Below are positions 43,633 to 53,637 of a stretch of 64,000 nucleotides of DNA, one piece after another. A model generated the notes under the pieces. The model was given only the letters and a program-made list of their open reading frames with translations, ran no database searches and had not been told where the DNA came from. The stretch covers positions 802,001 through 866,000 of the forward strand of contig NZ_CP045482.1 of the NCBI RefSeq assembly GCF_009729015.1, in the 5' to 3' direction. This DNA comes from Acidianus ambivalens. GTDB taxonomy: Archaea > Thermoproteota > Thermoprotei_A > Sulfolobales > Sulfolobaceae. Both the position numbers and the translations under genes were made by a program. Numbering within the stretch: the stretch's first letter is position 1; each line of letters opens with the position of its first letter.

Positions 43633-44284
43633 TTTCCTTCACCTTACATATTAAGGTTGAGAAATAATCTTTGTCTTCGTCACCTTTTAATTCATGAATA
43701 TTCTCTCCTTCCATGTAACACCTCCTAGCGTAAAGTATATTATAATAAGGAAATAGTAATTCCTTAATTTCCGCAAGGTTTTCATTTGCTTTCATTACCA
43801 ATATTGTCTCGAATTTTCCATTCACTAGCTTAATTAAGTCCAGTCTATCTGCAGGAATTATTGCTATAGCCTCGTTTTTTAATGCAAGAGGAATTTTAAC
43901 TTTTGATGGACAAGCAGTAATAGAGCTCACTCCTGGAATTATCTCGACGTCTTGGCAGTTAAGGAAGTTAAATACTCTGAAAAACGTACTGTAAAGGGTT
44001 GGATCACCTAAAGTTACGAAAGCCGAGACTTTCCTTCCATTTGATTTTTCGCAAATGATTTTTGCTATTTCTTTCAACTCTTCGTCTTTAACATCTTTCT
44101 TCATTGGAAAACCTAAAATAACTATTTCGCCTTTAGTAAATTTCTCAACTATTCCTAATGCTAGGCTCCTATTAGTACCAGTAGAATAAGGAACAAATAT
44201 TACTTCAGCCTCTGATAATATTCTTTGAGCTTTCACGGTAATCAATTCAGGATCTCCTGGACCTAAACCTATAACATAAATCAA
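43622..44284 (-). CDS. cbiL: Cobalt-precorrin-2 C20-methyltransferase CbiL
   Basis: This 220-residue tetrapyrrole methylase starts MIYVIGLGPGDPELITVKAQ and contains VTLGDPTLYSTFFRVF, characteristic of CbiL/CobI, and PGVSSITACPSKVKIPL. It transfers a methyl group to C-20. The start ATG overlaps the end of cbiT by 4 nt. Confidence 0.92.
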   Translation of the reverse strand: MIYVIGLGPGDPELITVKAQRILSEAEVIFVPYSTGTNRSLALGIVEKFTKGEIVILGFPMKKDVKDEELKEIAKIICEKSNGRKVSAFVTLGDPTLYSTFFRVFNFLNCQDVEIIPGVSSITACPSKVKIPLALKNEAIAIIPADRLDLIKLVNGKFETILVMKANENLAEIKELLFPYYNILYARRCYMEGENIHELKGDEDKDYFSTLICKVKENER

Positions 44285-44853
44285 GGCTTCTCACCGTAAA
44301 TAATGAAAATAGGATTTCTAGACAACATTGCATATCCCTTCGACGTTTTCATTCCTTTGGCAACAATTACCTCGATTATTTGAGGATTATAATTCATTGA
44401 ATTAAGTACCTCCATAGCTTTCACTGCGGTCTCTAAAAGTATTGCATCAAGGACTATTCTCCCTTTCTTCTTCAGAATTTCATTAGAAGCCATTAAGCTT
44501 TCCTCAAGTCTTTCAGACCCACCTACAAATATTGCATCTACTTCTTCCCTTATTTCTTTTAATGCATCAGGAGATTCTCCTTGTATAATAGTCACATTAC
44601 GTAAATCAAATTTTTCTACATTTTTCCTAATTAATTCTACAGCATTAGGATCCTTCTCTATGGCGTAAACCTTACCTTTGCTTCCAACGAATAACCCTGC
44701 CTCAACTGTAACACTCCCGGTTCCGCTACCGATATCTACAAATTTTGCACCGTGGAAAAGCTTAGCCTTAGATAAAGCTAATACTCTAATTTCCTCCTTA
44801 GTCATAGGAATTTTTTCATCTCTTATAAACATTTCATCCGGAATTCCTAACAT
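44281..44853 (-). CDS. cbiT: Cobalt-precorrin-6B C15-methyltransferase/decarboxylase CbiT
   Basis: This 190-residue class I methyltransferase has the SAM motif FVDIGSGTGSVTVEAG and the preceding GIPDEMFIRDEKIPMTKEE, typical of CbiT. It decarboxylates the C-12 acetate and methylates C-15. It overlaps cbiD by 1 nt. Confidence 0.93.
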   Translation of the reverse strand: MLGIPDEMFIRDEKIPMTKEEIRVLALSKAKLFHGAKFVDIGSGTGSVTVEAGLFVGSKGKVYAIEKDPNAVELIRKNVEKFDLRNVTIIQGESPDALKEIREEVDAIFVGGSERLEESLMASNEILKKKGRIVLDAILLETAVKAMEVLNSMNYNPQIIEVIVAKGMKTSKGYAMLSRNPIFIIYGEKP

Positions 44854-45896
44854 TATAAATCACCTTCTTTAGCTAAGACTTCACCATTATCTGAGAGTAT
44901 TATAACACCGAGCTTAACTCCAAATTTGGATAAGCGTGAAAGGACTCTTTTAGCAACAATCTGCATTACTCTTCTTCTCTCCTCTGGAGTCAAAAATTCT
45001 AAGGCTTCTGATATGGTCAAGGATTCTGCTATCCTCTTTAGTTTTTCTAAAGGTACTCCTGCTATTAACGCCGAATAGACTATGCTTTCTATTCTAGCAT
45101 CACCGAATTTGCTATGGGTATTTAAAAGACCCGCCGAAACTTTAGTAATTTTTCCGGGAAGGCTAACTATTACCACGTGAGAAAAACCCTCGTCTTTCGC
45201 TAATTTTATACTATCTCCAACTCTATCGCCTATTTTTACAACAATGTCGCCGTAGATCTTCCTCGCATATTCAAAGCTTGTATTTCCCGGAGCTAGAACT
45301 ATCTTATTATTTCCAGAAGCTTTTATTACGCACATTTCAGCTTTTATATGCTCCAAATAATCCTCGTCACTTACTGGGTATTCAATTCCGGTGGTGCCTA
45401 ATATAGATATTCCGCCCTCAATTCCAACGTCGGGATTCATTGTGTTTTTAGCTAACTCCTCGCCCTTAGGTACTATAATCGTAATTTTTATTCCTTCCGT
45501 CGTAACTTCGCTTACAGCGTCAATTATCATTTGTTTAGCTATATGACTTATTGACTTTTCACCGATTTCCAACTTTAATCCCGGTCTAGTTACTACTCCT
45601 ATTCCTTTTCCTCCTATAATTTGTATTCCAGAGGAAGAAAATTCACTACAAGAAATTATTTCTAAACTGTCTAGAATATCTGGATTATCTCCGGAAAATT
45701 TCTTCACTTCAGCGCACCTTTTACCTTCTTCATCAAAATACTTTTCAACCGGAATCTCGATCCTTATTCCTATAGGAGTAGGAACTACTACCTTATCCGG
45801 TTTTTCTCCTCTTACAAGGTAAATTACCGAAGCCTTTGATGCTGCCGCTGCAACAGCACCAGTGGTTATTCCAAACCGTTTAAGAGTTTGAATCAA
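44853..45896 (-). CDS. cbiD: Cobalt-precorrin-5B C1-methyltransferase CbiD
   Basis: This 347-residue protein has the CbiD opening FGITTGAVAAAASKA and the later GTTGIEYPVSDEDYLEHI and VSLPGKITKVSAGLLNTHSK. CbiD methylates C-1 and has no relation to the other methylases. It overlaps cbiH by 17 nt. Confidence 0.93.
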   Translation of the reverse strand: MIQTLKRFGITTGAVAAAASKASVIYLVRGEKPDKVVVPTPIGIRIEIPVEKYFDEEGKRCAEVKKFSGDNPDILDSLEIISCSEFSSSGIQIIGGKGIGVVTRPGLKLEIGEKSISHIAKQMIIDAVSEVTTEGIKITIIVPKGEELAKNTMNPDVGIEGGISILGTTGIEYPVSDEDYLEHIKAEMCVIKASGNNKIVLAPGNTSFEYARKIYGDIVVKIGDRVGDSIKLAKDEGFSHVVIVSLPGKITKVSAGLLNTHSKFGDARIESIVYSALIAGVPLEKLKRIAESLTISEALEFLTPEERRRVMQIVAKRVLSRLSKFGVKLGVIILSDNGEVLAKEGDL

Positions 45897-46641
45897 TGAC
45901 GTGTAGATCGTACCTCCTCTCGTATCCTCTTGGTGTAATTATTTTATTGTTACAAATATAAGACTTTGAATTTCCTACAATAATTGTTGTAATCATGTTT
46001 ATTTTATTCAAAAACTTCTCCCAAGTAGATAAGGTTGCTATCATAATTTCCTCGTCTTCCCTATAAGCTGATTTTACTATACCTACTGGAACGTCAATTC
46101 CTTTAACTTCCTTTATAATTCTCATCGCCTCAAGTAATAAAGGCTTATTTATAGGATTGTACAAGACTATAACGAAGTCTCCTTCTGCGGCTTTCCTCAC
46201 TCTATTAAGGATTTCCTCAGAAGGAATTAGTAAGTCGCTTAGACTAATTACTGCAAAGTCCATTGATAGTGGTGAGCCTAATTTAGCAGCAACAGCATTT
46301 GCTGCGGTTATTCCTGGAATTATTTGAATCTCTACATTAACATTATTTTTACAAGCCATGTCGTAAATTAAGCCTGCCATACCGTAAACTTGCGGATCTC
46401 CGCTAGATATTACAGCAACAGTGTGACCTTGTAAAGCCTTTTCTATTGCAACTTTTGCCCTAAATACTTCTTCCTTCATTTTTGCAGTTATTACTTCCTT
46501 GCCGTCAGTCAAGTCTTGAATTAACTTAGCGTAAGTAGTATAAGCAACAATAACGTCGCTTTCCTTTATAGCCTCAAGCATTTCTAACGTCCTTGCTTCC
46601 TTTCCTCCCGGACCTATACCTACAACGTAAATTTTACCCAT
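45880..46641 (-). CDS. cbiH: Cobalt-precorrin-3B C17-methyltransferase CbiH
   Basis: From ATG 46641 (MGKIYVVGIGPGGKEART) the protein has 253 residues; a Met five codons upstream at 46656 is possible. CbiH/CobJ motifs are VAYTTYAKLIQDL, VISSGDPQVYGMAGLIY and PGITAANAVAAKLGSPLSMDF. It catalyses C-17 methylation and ring contraction. It overlaps the preceding gene. Confidence 0.93.
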   Translation of the reverse strand: MGKIYVVGIGPGGKEARTLEMLEAIKESDVIVAYTTYAKLIQDLTDGKEVITAKMKEEVFRAKVAIEKALQGHTVAVISSGDPQVYGMAGLIYDMACKNNVNVEIQIIPGITAANAVAAKLGSPLSMDFAVISLSDLLIPSEEILNRVRKAAEGDFVIVLYNPINKPLLLEAMRIIKEVKGIDVPVGIVKSAYREDEEIMIATLSTWEKFLNKINMITTIIVGNSKSYICNNKIITPRGYERRYDLHVIDSNS

Positions 46642-47635
46642 TTTTACCACGTGCATAACGAATTATTTCATTCATTATTGAGACTGCAATATTACTTCCT
46701 CCGTAATTGCCCCTAAGTACTATACAAGGAATATCAGTAGAGATTAACTTCTCCTTTGCCTCAACGGCGTTAGTAAATCCTGGGGGAGTTGCTACTATTA
46801 AAGGAATTTCAACTCCTTCTTCCTCGTGCATCTTTATTGCCTCAACTAATGCGGTTGGAGAATTACCTATAACTACTATCTTAGGTTCTTTTGAAAGTCC
46901 TATCCTTATTCCTGCAGCAGTTCTAGTTATCTTTAATTTTTTAGCAAGCTCTACTGCATCGTCTAAATAATTTTCAGCGTTCCACCTCAATCCTGCCTTA
47001 ACCATCTTAACGTCAGTTAATATTCCTACACCGGACTTTAACGCTGAAACTCCCATTTCTATTGCGTCTTTGCTTATGTAAATATGTCTTGCAATCTCCA
47101 AATTTCCGCTCGCATAAACTGCTCTACTTATTATTTCCAACTCTTCTCCGTCTTTTCCAGTTATTTCCCTTACTTTCTGCCTTGATAATTCCATTGAATT
47201 CTCTTCTATTTCCTCAGGATCTTCCAAAAAATTGAAGGAGTTGTCTTTTCTTACTGCTGAGGAAATTCTGTAAAACAATGATAACTTAACTAACGGAGAA
47301 TCTGCCAAAGGTCTTGTGAAATAAACTTTAACTTTCCTACCTTCATACTGGGCTTCTTCCCATTTGTAAAATTCGTTAACTCCAAAGGAACCCATTATGT
47401 CTTTAGCGACGTGATTCCCTCTACCTAAAAAAGCTAGAGCGAATATGAACTTATTAATTCCTTTTTCCAACAAAGATGAAACTAAATTCCTCCAATTTGG
47501 CTCAGTAAATTCATTATGAGATAAATAAACTGGAATTTGTAGCTTATCTTCAACGTATTTTGCTACTCCTTCCATATCTTCAACAAACGTATTCCTCCTT
47601 GAGCCGTGAGTTATGATTATAATTGCTGTATCCAT
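46634..47635 (-). CDS. cbiX-cbiC: CbiX cobaltochelatase fused to CbiC precorrin-8X methylmutase
   Basis: Residues about 1-125 match the short archaeal CbiX chelatase (IIITHGSRRN with H10; LAFLGRGNHVAKDI with H75), which inserts cobalt into sirohydrochlorin. Residues about 145-333 match CbiC/CobH, which moves the C-11 methyl to C-12: VKAGLRWNAENYL, RTAAGIRIG and GNYGGSNIAVSIMNEII. The catalytic His of characterised CobH/CbiC (in an I/V-H-x-S/T-G motif) is Tyr174 here (RAVYASGNLEIA). The fusion joins the first and a late step of ring synthesis. It is preceded by the broken ATPase gene. Confidence 0.9.
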   Translation of the reverse strand: MDTAIIIITHGSRRNTFVEDMEGVAKYVEDKLQIPVYLSHNEFTEPNWRNLVSSLLEKGINKFIFALAFLGRGNHVAKDIMGSFGVNEFYKWEEAQYEGRKVKVYFTRPLADSPLVKLSLFYRISSAVRKDNSFNFLEDPEEIEENSMELSRQKVREITGKDGEELEIISRAVYASGNLEIARHIYISKDAIEMGVSALKSGVGILTDVKMVKAGLRWNAENYLDDAVELAKKLKITRTAAGIRIGLSKEPKIVVIGNSPTALVEAIKMHEEEGVEIPLIVATPPGFTNAVEAKEKLISTDIPCIVLRGNYGGSNIAVSIMNEIIRYARGKNG

Positions 47636-47681
47636 ATTAATGGATAGCTTATCCAGAATATAAATATGTCTTTTATAAAGA

Positions 47682-48754
47682 TTATTCTTTGAACGCTCTA
47701 CCTATTAACGGCTCTGAAGGACAGTATCGATCGTCAACTTTAGTTAACCATGAAGAATCGAGCAGGTGATTTAAATAATTACTAAGCTCCGAGTCTGAAA
47801 TTTTTATTCCTTCTTTTGCTTCTAATTCATTCTTTATTCCACTCCAATTATTGCAATTAGCTGTAGACTTCATTATGGTATAATATCTTTCTTTAGCTAT
47901 CATTTTATCTAATAGAAAATGCTCAAATTCGCTTATAATAAACCTCTTAGCATAATTTAAAGTTTCGTTCATTGCTTTATCGAATTCTCTTATTTCATAA
48001 TATCTAAAACCAAAATAAGTTAACCAGCCAGGAATTCCTCCAAGTTCGTTATAGACTTTCTCATAATCGCTGAAATCTACTTTCAATTCTTCAAATCCTC
48101 TTCTGAGGAATTCTACTGCCTCTTCTTTAGTAAAAGGTTTTAGTTCAACCCTTGAAAATGCCCTGCCAAATAATGGAGATCCCGCATCTTCCAATTTTAG
48201 AAATTTTAGTAATAAGCCTATTTCTGAACCGCTGAGTATTATTTTAACTTTCCTCAAATTATCAAAGGCATAAGCTAAAGAAGGTAATATATTAAACCCT
48301 CTCATTTTATGAAGCTCTTGAGCCTCGTCAAGAACTAGAATTACCTTATCTTCAGCCCAATCGTTTAAGGAATCTAAGAGGGAAGAAAAGCTCACCCTAT
48401 TTTCCTTCCCCCAACCAAAATAAATCTCGTTACCCATTATTTTTACTCCCTGGATTCTCTTTAGAAAATTGATAAGTTCTGGAAATTTTCTAGTTAGTCT
48501 ATTAATCTCATTTTATAACTCTAGAATAAAATCTTTATAGTTGACGTAAATTTTCTCTTCAAACTTTCTTAAATCAACGTAAATGTAGGGATAGCCTAAT
48601 TCCTCTAATGAAATCTTTATTAAAGAAGATTTTCCAGTTCTCCTTAAACCCAGTACTAAGGTTATTGGAGATAATAAGGATTTTACTCTTTCAATTTCCT
48701 TTTCCTATCAAAGAAGTCTTCTCTTCTAATTTTAGGCGCTGGATCAAATAACAC
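47682..48754 (-). pseudogene. Archaeal AAA-type ATPase gene with two lesions
   Basis: Starting at GTG 48754 (MLFDPAPKIRREDFFDR), the frame breaks near 48703 (missing base; the other frame gives IERVKSLLSPITLV). It continues with Walker A LGLRRTGKSSL, hits TAA at 48515-48513, and then stays in the same frame through Walker B VILVLDEAQELH to 47682. The full product (about 357 codons) is a typical archaeal ATPase of the MJ/SSO type, of unknown role. It sits between cbiE and cbiXC, and its decay does not interrupt any cbi gene. Confidence 0.85.
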
Positions 48755-48769
48755 TTCTACCCCTAGAAG

Positions 48770-49423
48770 TTAATAAACTGAAGGAACATAAACTATAGTT
48801 AAGTCCCCAAATTTAATATCTCCTTTTATTATTTCACTACACTTAAATTTCCAGATCTTCTCGTCAGGATATGTTAATTTTTCCATAATTGTTAAAGTTG
48901 GGTCTTCTTTCTCAAATTGAAGAGCTATTCTCTTGACGCCATCGGGATAAGGTTCTGGAATAATTAGTAAGTCCCTTCCTGTTTTTATCAAGTCCCTAAG
49001 CTTTGAATAATCGATTTCTCCCCTTACGTGTAATGTTACTACTATAACCTGCGTTAAGTCTCTTTCAACTATTTGTAAAGCCCTAATTATTGATGAGATC
49101 CCAGGAATTATTTCAAGACTAACTCCATATTCTTTAGCTAACTTTTTCAATTTATCCAAAAGTTGATAGTCAGAAACTGCTGGATCTCCATGATTTAAAA
49201 ATGCGACTTCCTTATCCTTAGCTAAATTCATAACTTCGTTAAGTAATTTTGCCTCTTCCTTATAATTTAATGGAATTACTTTTTTGCCTTTGACGTACGC
49301 AGAGAACCTTTCTATTACGCTTCCCCAACCAGTTATTACTTCAGCACTCTTTATTTTCTCAATGCCCTTTAGCGTTATTAACTCTGGATCTCCTGGACCT
49401 ACGCCTATAACATAGAGTGCCAT
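48770..49423 (-). CDS. cbiE: Cobalt-precorrin-7 C5-methyltransferase CbiE
   Basis: This 217-residue tetrapyrrole methylase has MALYVIGVGPGDPELITLKG at the start, then VAFLNHGDPAVSDYQLLDKL and PGISSIIRALQIVERDL. CbiE methylates C-5, and together with CbiT (C-15) replaces the fused CobL of the aerobic pathway. It starts on the base before the end of cbiG. Confidence 0.9.
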   Translation of the reverse strand: MALYVIGVGPGDPELITLKGIEKIKSAEVITGWGSVIERFSAYVKGKKVIPLNYKEEAKLLNEVMNLAKDKEVAFLNHGDPAVSDYQLLDKLKKLAKEYGVSLEIIPGISSIIRALQIVERDLTQVIVVTLHVRGEIDYSKLRDLIKTGRDLLIIPEPYPDGVKRIALQFEKEDPTLTIMEKLTYPDEKIWKFKCSEIIKGDIKFGDLTIVYVPSVY

Positions 49424-50410
49424 TTAATCACCTATTGATGCAATAGAAACTGTTACTTCTCCTTTATAAGGAATTTTCCTCAAAATCAGTTTTGCGTTCT
49501 TACCTGCGGAAATTAGAGCGCAGGCCTCGGCAACGTTTCTTATTCCTAGCTCTTTTAATTTTTCGCTTTGGGGAGAAAGGCATTCGTCCTCGAATGAATT
49601 AACTTCGTCTAATGAGAGTAATCTAAATTTTACTCCTAACTTTTCAGCAACTTTCCTAACTTTTTCTCTAACGGAAGAAATCACTTCTACTTGCGATATA
49701 TCTGCGTTTATTTTATTTAAGGCAAAAAGAATGGCCTCTTCTATTGTTCTCTCATCTGTTTCAATCTTACTGCCTATTCCTATAGAAAGTTTGAGAGGTT
49801 TTAAATATACTGCATTATCATTATTTCCCTGGTTTTCTCCTATTATGACAAAGTAATTGCAATCATCTCCAATTTTATATTTACCTTTAACTTTAGGTAA
49901 TGCTTTCAAACCTTTTACGCAAACTTCTTCACCTCTTAAAAGTGCGGAAGTTACTTTCACTACGTTTTCAACATTAAGTATTTTACAATTTATTAACCTA
50001 GCAAATTCCTCAACACTTGTTATGTTAGATAATTCGCTTGCAGTAGTAATTACTGGTGTAGAACCCAATAATCTTGCAATTTCCTCTGCATATTCGTTAG
50101 CTCCCCAATGTGCCCCCAATATTGGGATCACAAACTTTCCTTCATCGTCTATTGCAATAACTGCAGGATCTTTATCTTTACTTTGAGCGTACTTGCATAC
50201 TGTTCTAACTGCGCCGCTTAACGCCATAGTAAAGATTATTCCGTCATAACACTTCCAAATATTTTCAAAGTTCGCCTCCTTATAAGAGAAAAGAGAGCAT
50301 GGAATTTCCCTTTTCTTCATTTCTTCACATAATCTCTCCGCTATATTATTTTTACTTGCATAGATAATAGCGAATCCTCTCCAGGCTCTCTCCATATAAG
50401 GAATTGTCAC
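49424..50410 (-). CDS. cbiG: Cobalt-precorrin-5A hydrolase CbiG
   Basis: This 328-residue protein opens the delta-lactone of cobalt-precorrin-5A, releasing acetaldehyde. The N-terminal part holds FTMALSGAVRTV and PILGAHWGANEYAEEIARLLG; the C-terminal domain holds LSIGIGSKIETDERTIEEAI (CbiG_C). It is the first gene of the operon seen here; no further cbi genes lie upstream, where the AT-rich gap 50411-50534 carries the promoter. Confidence 0.93.
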   Translation of the reverse strand: MTIPYMERAWRGFAIIYASKNNIAERLCEEMKKREIPCSLFSYKEANFENIWKCYDGIIFTMALSGAVRTVCKYAQSKDKDPAVIAIDDEGKFVIPILGAHWGANEYAEEIARLLGSTPVITTASELSNITSVEEFARLINCKILNVENVVKVTSALLRGEEVCVKGLKALPKVKGKYKIGDDCNYFVIIGENQGNNDNAVYLKPLKLSIGIGSKIETDERTIEEAILFALNKINADISQVEVISSVREKVRKVAEKLGVKFRLLSLDEVNSFEDECLSPQSEKLKELGIRNVAEACALISAGKNAKLILRKIPYKGEVTVSIASIGD

Positions 50411-50534
50411 ACGAACATAAATAAGAGCTCACTAAGGATTTTCATTAACAAGAATAATGCACGCACGATAAATGTACTATAGTTGAAATATACTATTATT
50501 ATGAATTATAATTTTTAAATAAAAATTATTAACT

Positions 50535-51464
50535 TTATAAACAACTCTGAAACTGGCTCACAATTGATTGCATCTGAGAATTTGTAGGAGCTAAGTTTAC
50601 AGCTAATACTGCAATTTCTTCATTATTTGATACTCCTTCAAATGCGCCTAAAGCAGATATAGAAGTTACGCCTAAAGATTGTAAGGGCGAAGATGATATT
50701 GGGAGTTGGCTTAATAACGTAGTATTAGCCGTTGACGTGTAATAATAATCTAATCCATTAAATGATGATAGTACAAAGCATATTCCTTGAGATTTAGCTT
50801 GAGCTTCAGCTGCTGAAATCGAAGCAGAATAACTAGAATTAGATAAGATCGAGTTTATTACGCTATAAGTCTCGGAGGCAGGACTAGGAGTATAATTCCA
50901 GTAAGCTCCAATAAGAATGATATAAGTTTTCTCGCCATTGGCTGTACCATTAATTATACTAAAAACTACCTTGGACGGATAGGCATTATAGATTATTTGA
51001 TAAGCCGATGAACCGCTAAATGGTGGAGATAAAAGATTAGTAAATTGAAGACTATTATAGCTCTCATAAACTACTGTTCCATTTAGGTATTCCACTTTAT
51101 ATTCTCCATTGCCCATGTAGCTTGCGGTACCAGATTTACATTTAGCAGTAACCCATTTACCGCCGAACTCGCTCTGTGCAGTAGATGCTAATGCAGAAAC
51201 CCCATGAGGAGATATTAATGGCAATACGACTAAGAATACTACTAAAATAATTATTATAGCTAATATACCACCAATAATAGCCTTTAATGGTATCTTTTTC
51301 TTAGGCGACTCTGAAGAGTTGCTATTTGCAGGAATATAAGGTGGTTGGGAATTAGGTTGCTGAGACTGCTGGTCTCCTACAGCCGAAAACTGATACCCGC
51401 ATCTGACACAAAAGTTTGCATCGTCAGAATTCGGATATCCGCACTTTGGACAGTATTTTACCAT
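50535..51464 (-). CDS. Zinc-ribbon protein with one membrane helix and an extracellular domain
   Basis: This 309-residue protein has an N-terminal zinc ribbon (CPKCG at 5-9 and CVRCG at 19-23 of MVKYCPKCGYPNS), a Pro/Gln/Ser linker, a helix (about 61-84) and a C-terminal domain of about 220 residues outside the cell. The ectodomain is Ser/Ala/Tyr-rich and has no identified family. Such proteins are common in Sulfolobales and may link inside and outside signals. Confidence 0.78.
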   Translation of the reverse strand: MVKYCPKCGYPNSDDANFCVRCGYQFSAVGDQQSQQPNSQPPYIPANSNSSESPKKKIPLKAIIGGILAIIIILVVFLVVLPLISPHGVSALASTAQSEFGGKWVTAKCKSGTASYMGNGEYKVEYLNGTVVYESYNSLQFTNLLSPPFSGSSAYQIIYNAYPSKVVFSIINGTANGEKTYIILIGAYWNYTPSPASETYSVINSILSNSSYSASISAAEAQAKSQGICFVLSSFNGLDYYYTSTANTTLLSQLPISSSPLQSLGVTSISALGAFEGVSNNEEIAVLAVNLAPTNSQMQSIVSQFQSCL

Positions 51465-51594
51465 TTGTATATGTTATTATCTATTATTAATAAATATTTT
51501 GGCTACAGATGCTTTATGGACTCCTACAAGCAACGTACTTAAACAAAAACTAACTTTATTACAATAAATCTGTTAATGAAGGAAAAGGTTCATC

Positions 51595-53544
51595 TTATTT
51601 TCTAATACTAACTACAGTGTACTTAAATTTGGGGGTCTTAGCTTCTTCGTCCATCTCGCTACATACAACATAATTTATTTCAGCATTATGCATATAAGCA
51701 AATACTGTTCCTTTCATTATTTCATTTGATAGCTTAACTCTAGCCTTTGCAGAACCGCATTCTGAAGATATTTCCACTTCATCTCCCTCCTTTATTCCCA
51801 GTCTAGTAGCATCTTCTGGATTAATAAAAATCTCTAACGGAATTTCTGGAAATCCAGACCTAACTATTAGTTCGTCAGTATTATAGTGAGTAACCTCCCT
51901 TCCAGTGATTAGAATCATACCTTTAGAAAGCTTTGGTTGCTCAACTGGGTGGAAGTGAGCTTTGCCATCTTCGGTTAGGAATTTTTCTTTATAAAGTACT
52001 TCATCGTTTTGCGGATATCTTGATGGCAATGAATAATCAGTTATTTCTCCAAAGTTGAGATTAGAGTATGATGATACCTCTTTTAGCTCATTAAATACTT
52101 CCTTAGGATCTGACGAGAAATTGAAACCGAATTTCCTTGCTATATCTGCTATTATTTCTAGCTCAGGTTTAGCTTCCCCTGGAGGATCAATAGCCTTGAA
52201 TCTCCACTTTACTAACCTGTCCAAACTTGTCACAGAGCCTTCCTTTTCAGCCCACATTGCTGCAGGCAATATATAATGAGCAAACTTGGCAGTTTCAGTC
52301 ATAAAGGAGTCGATAACGACCAACAAGTCTAGAGATGATAAGAACTTTTCAACTACTTTTCTATTAGGAAAACTCTTAGCAGGATTAAAGTTCATTAAAA
52401 ATACCGCCTTTAAATTAGAGCCATACAGAGCTTCAGTAACCGTTTTACCCGGCTGAATAGGCGGTTTAAATCCCCAAACTTCCTTTAATTGTAAAGCATG
52501 CAACTCATCCATTTTACCATTAGGGAAGACGTTAGGCTTTATTAAATCTCCAGAACCTTGAACGTTAGCCTGGCCACGATATACTATTACACCTCCTCCT
52601 TCTATTCCAATGTTTCCAGTTAGCAACGCTAAATTAACTAAAGCTCTCACTCCGTTAACTCCTGAAGACTGAGTTAATCCTAAGCCCCAAGAGAAAATAA
52701 CAGGCTTTTGTGAAATTAACTTGGCGAATTCAATTATTTTTTCTTTAGGAATTCCAGTTATTTTCTCTGCATCATCAATGGAATACTTGCTTACAACTCT
52801 CTTATAGTCTTCAAAGCCTTCCGTCCTTTGCTCAATAAAATTCTCATCAATTAATCCATTAGAAATTAAATAATTTGCAACAGCGTTAAATAAGTATATA
52901 TCAGTAGAAGGAGAAATTTGTAAATAAAGATCTGCAATTTTAGCAATTCCTGTTAATCTAGGATCTATAACTATTAGTTTACCTCCTTTTCTTTTAAGCT
53001 CCACAATATATTGAGATATTACCGGATGGCTTTCCGTTGTTGATTCTCCTGCTATTACCAAAGCTTTAGCTTTAGGAATTTGAACAACGGAAGTCGAGGA
53101 GGCTCCTACTCCTAACATTTCCTTTAATGCTATTGCTGAAGGATCATGACATACTCTAGCACAAGAATCTACGTTATTAGTTCCCAACGCCCTTGCAAGT
53201 TTCATGAAAGAGTAAACTTCTTCCAAAGTGTTCTGGCAACCTCCGTAAAAGCCTACAGAGAAAGGACCGTATTCTTTAATTATCTTGTTTAATTTGAAAT
53301 AAATCTCATCGATTGCTTCTTTCCATGAAATTCTTACGAATTTCTCACCTTCTTTCTTTAAAGGATATAAAACTCTATCTTCTGCATAAAGAGATTTAAA
53401 AGCAATACTGCCTTTACCGCATAAATGACCTTTACTAACTACATGAGTTTTATCAGGCAAAACCCTTACTATCTTACCTTCTTCAACTTCTAGATCTATA
53501 CCACAACCTACTCCGCAAAAAGGACAAATGCTCTTAACCATCAT
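51595..53544 (-). CDS. Formate dehydrogenase-type molybdopterin oxidoreductase
   Basis: This 649-residue protein has an N-terminal 4Fe-4S site (C7, C10, C14, C42 in CPFCGVGCG and GHLCGKG). Next comes the molybdenum-site segment SCARVCHDPSAIAL, in which C132-H133 occupies the place of the U/C-H pair of formate dehydrogenases, and the MoCo-binding domains end with ATRLGIKEGDEVEISSECG. It probably oxidises formate, or reduces CO2, with ferredoxin or another carrier. There is no signal peptide (so no Tat export) and no adjacent electron-transfer subunit in the window. Confidence 0.85.
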   Translation of the reverse strand: MMVKSICPFCGVGCGIDLEVEEGKIVRVLPDKTHVVSKGHLCGKGSIAFKSLYAEDRVLYPLKKEGEKFVRISWKEAIDEIYFKLNKIIKEYGPFSVGFYGGCQNTLEEVYSFMKLARALGTNNVDSCARVCHDPSAIALKEMLGVGASSTSVVQIPKAKALVIAGESTTESHPVISQYIVELKRKGGKLIVIDPRLTGIAKIADLYLQISPSTDIYLFNAVANYLISNGLIDENFIEQRTEGFEDYKRVVSKYSIDDAEKITGIPKEKIIEFAKLISQKPVIFSWGLGLTQSSGVNGVRALVNLALLTGNIGIEGGGVIVYRGQANVQGSGDLIKPNVFPNGKMDELHALQLKEVWGFKPPIQPGKTVTEALYGSNLKAVFLMNFNPAKSFPNRKVVEKFLSSLDLLVVIDSFMTETAKFAHYILPAAMWAEKEGSVTSLDRLVKWRFKAIDPPGEAKPELEIIADIARKFGFNFSSDPKEVFNELKEVSSYSNLNFGEITDYSLPSRYPQNDEVLYKEKFLTEDGKAHFHPVEQPKLSKGMILITGREVTHYNTDELIVRSGFPEIPLEIFINPEDATRLGIKEGDEVEISSECGSAKARVKLSNEIMKGTVFAYMHNAEINYVVCSEMDEEAKTPKFKYTVVSIRK

Positions 53545-53637
53545 AATAGATTATTTGTTTTTAGAAATTTTAAGAGTAATATTTCTAATTAAACATATTT
53601 CTTTTTAAACTTTATTTTATATTAGATCGTTCGTGTA

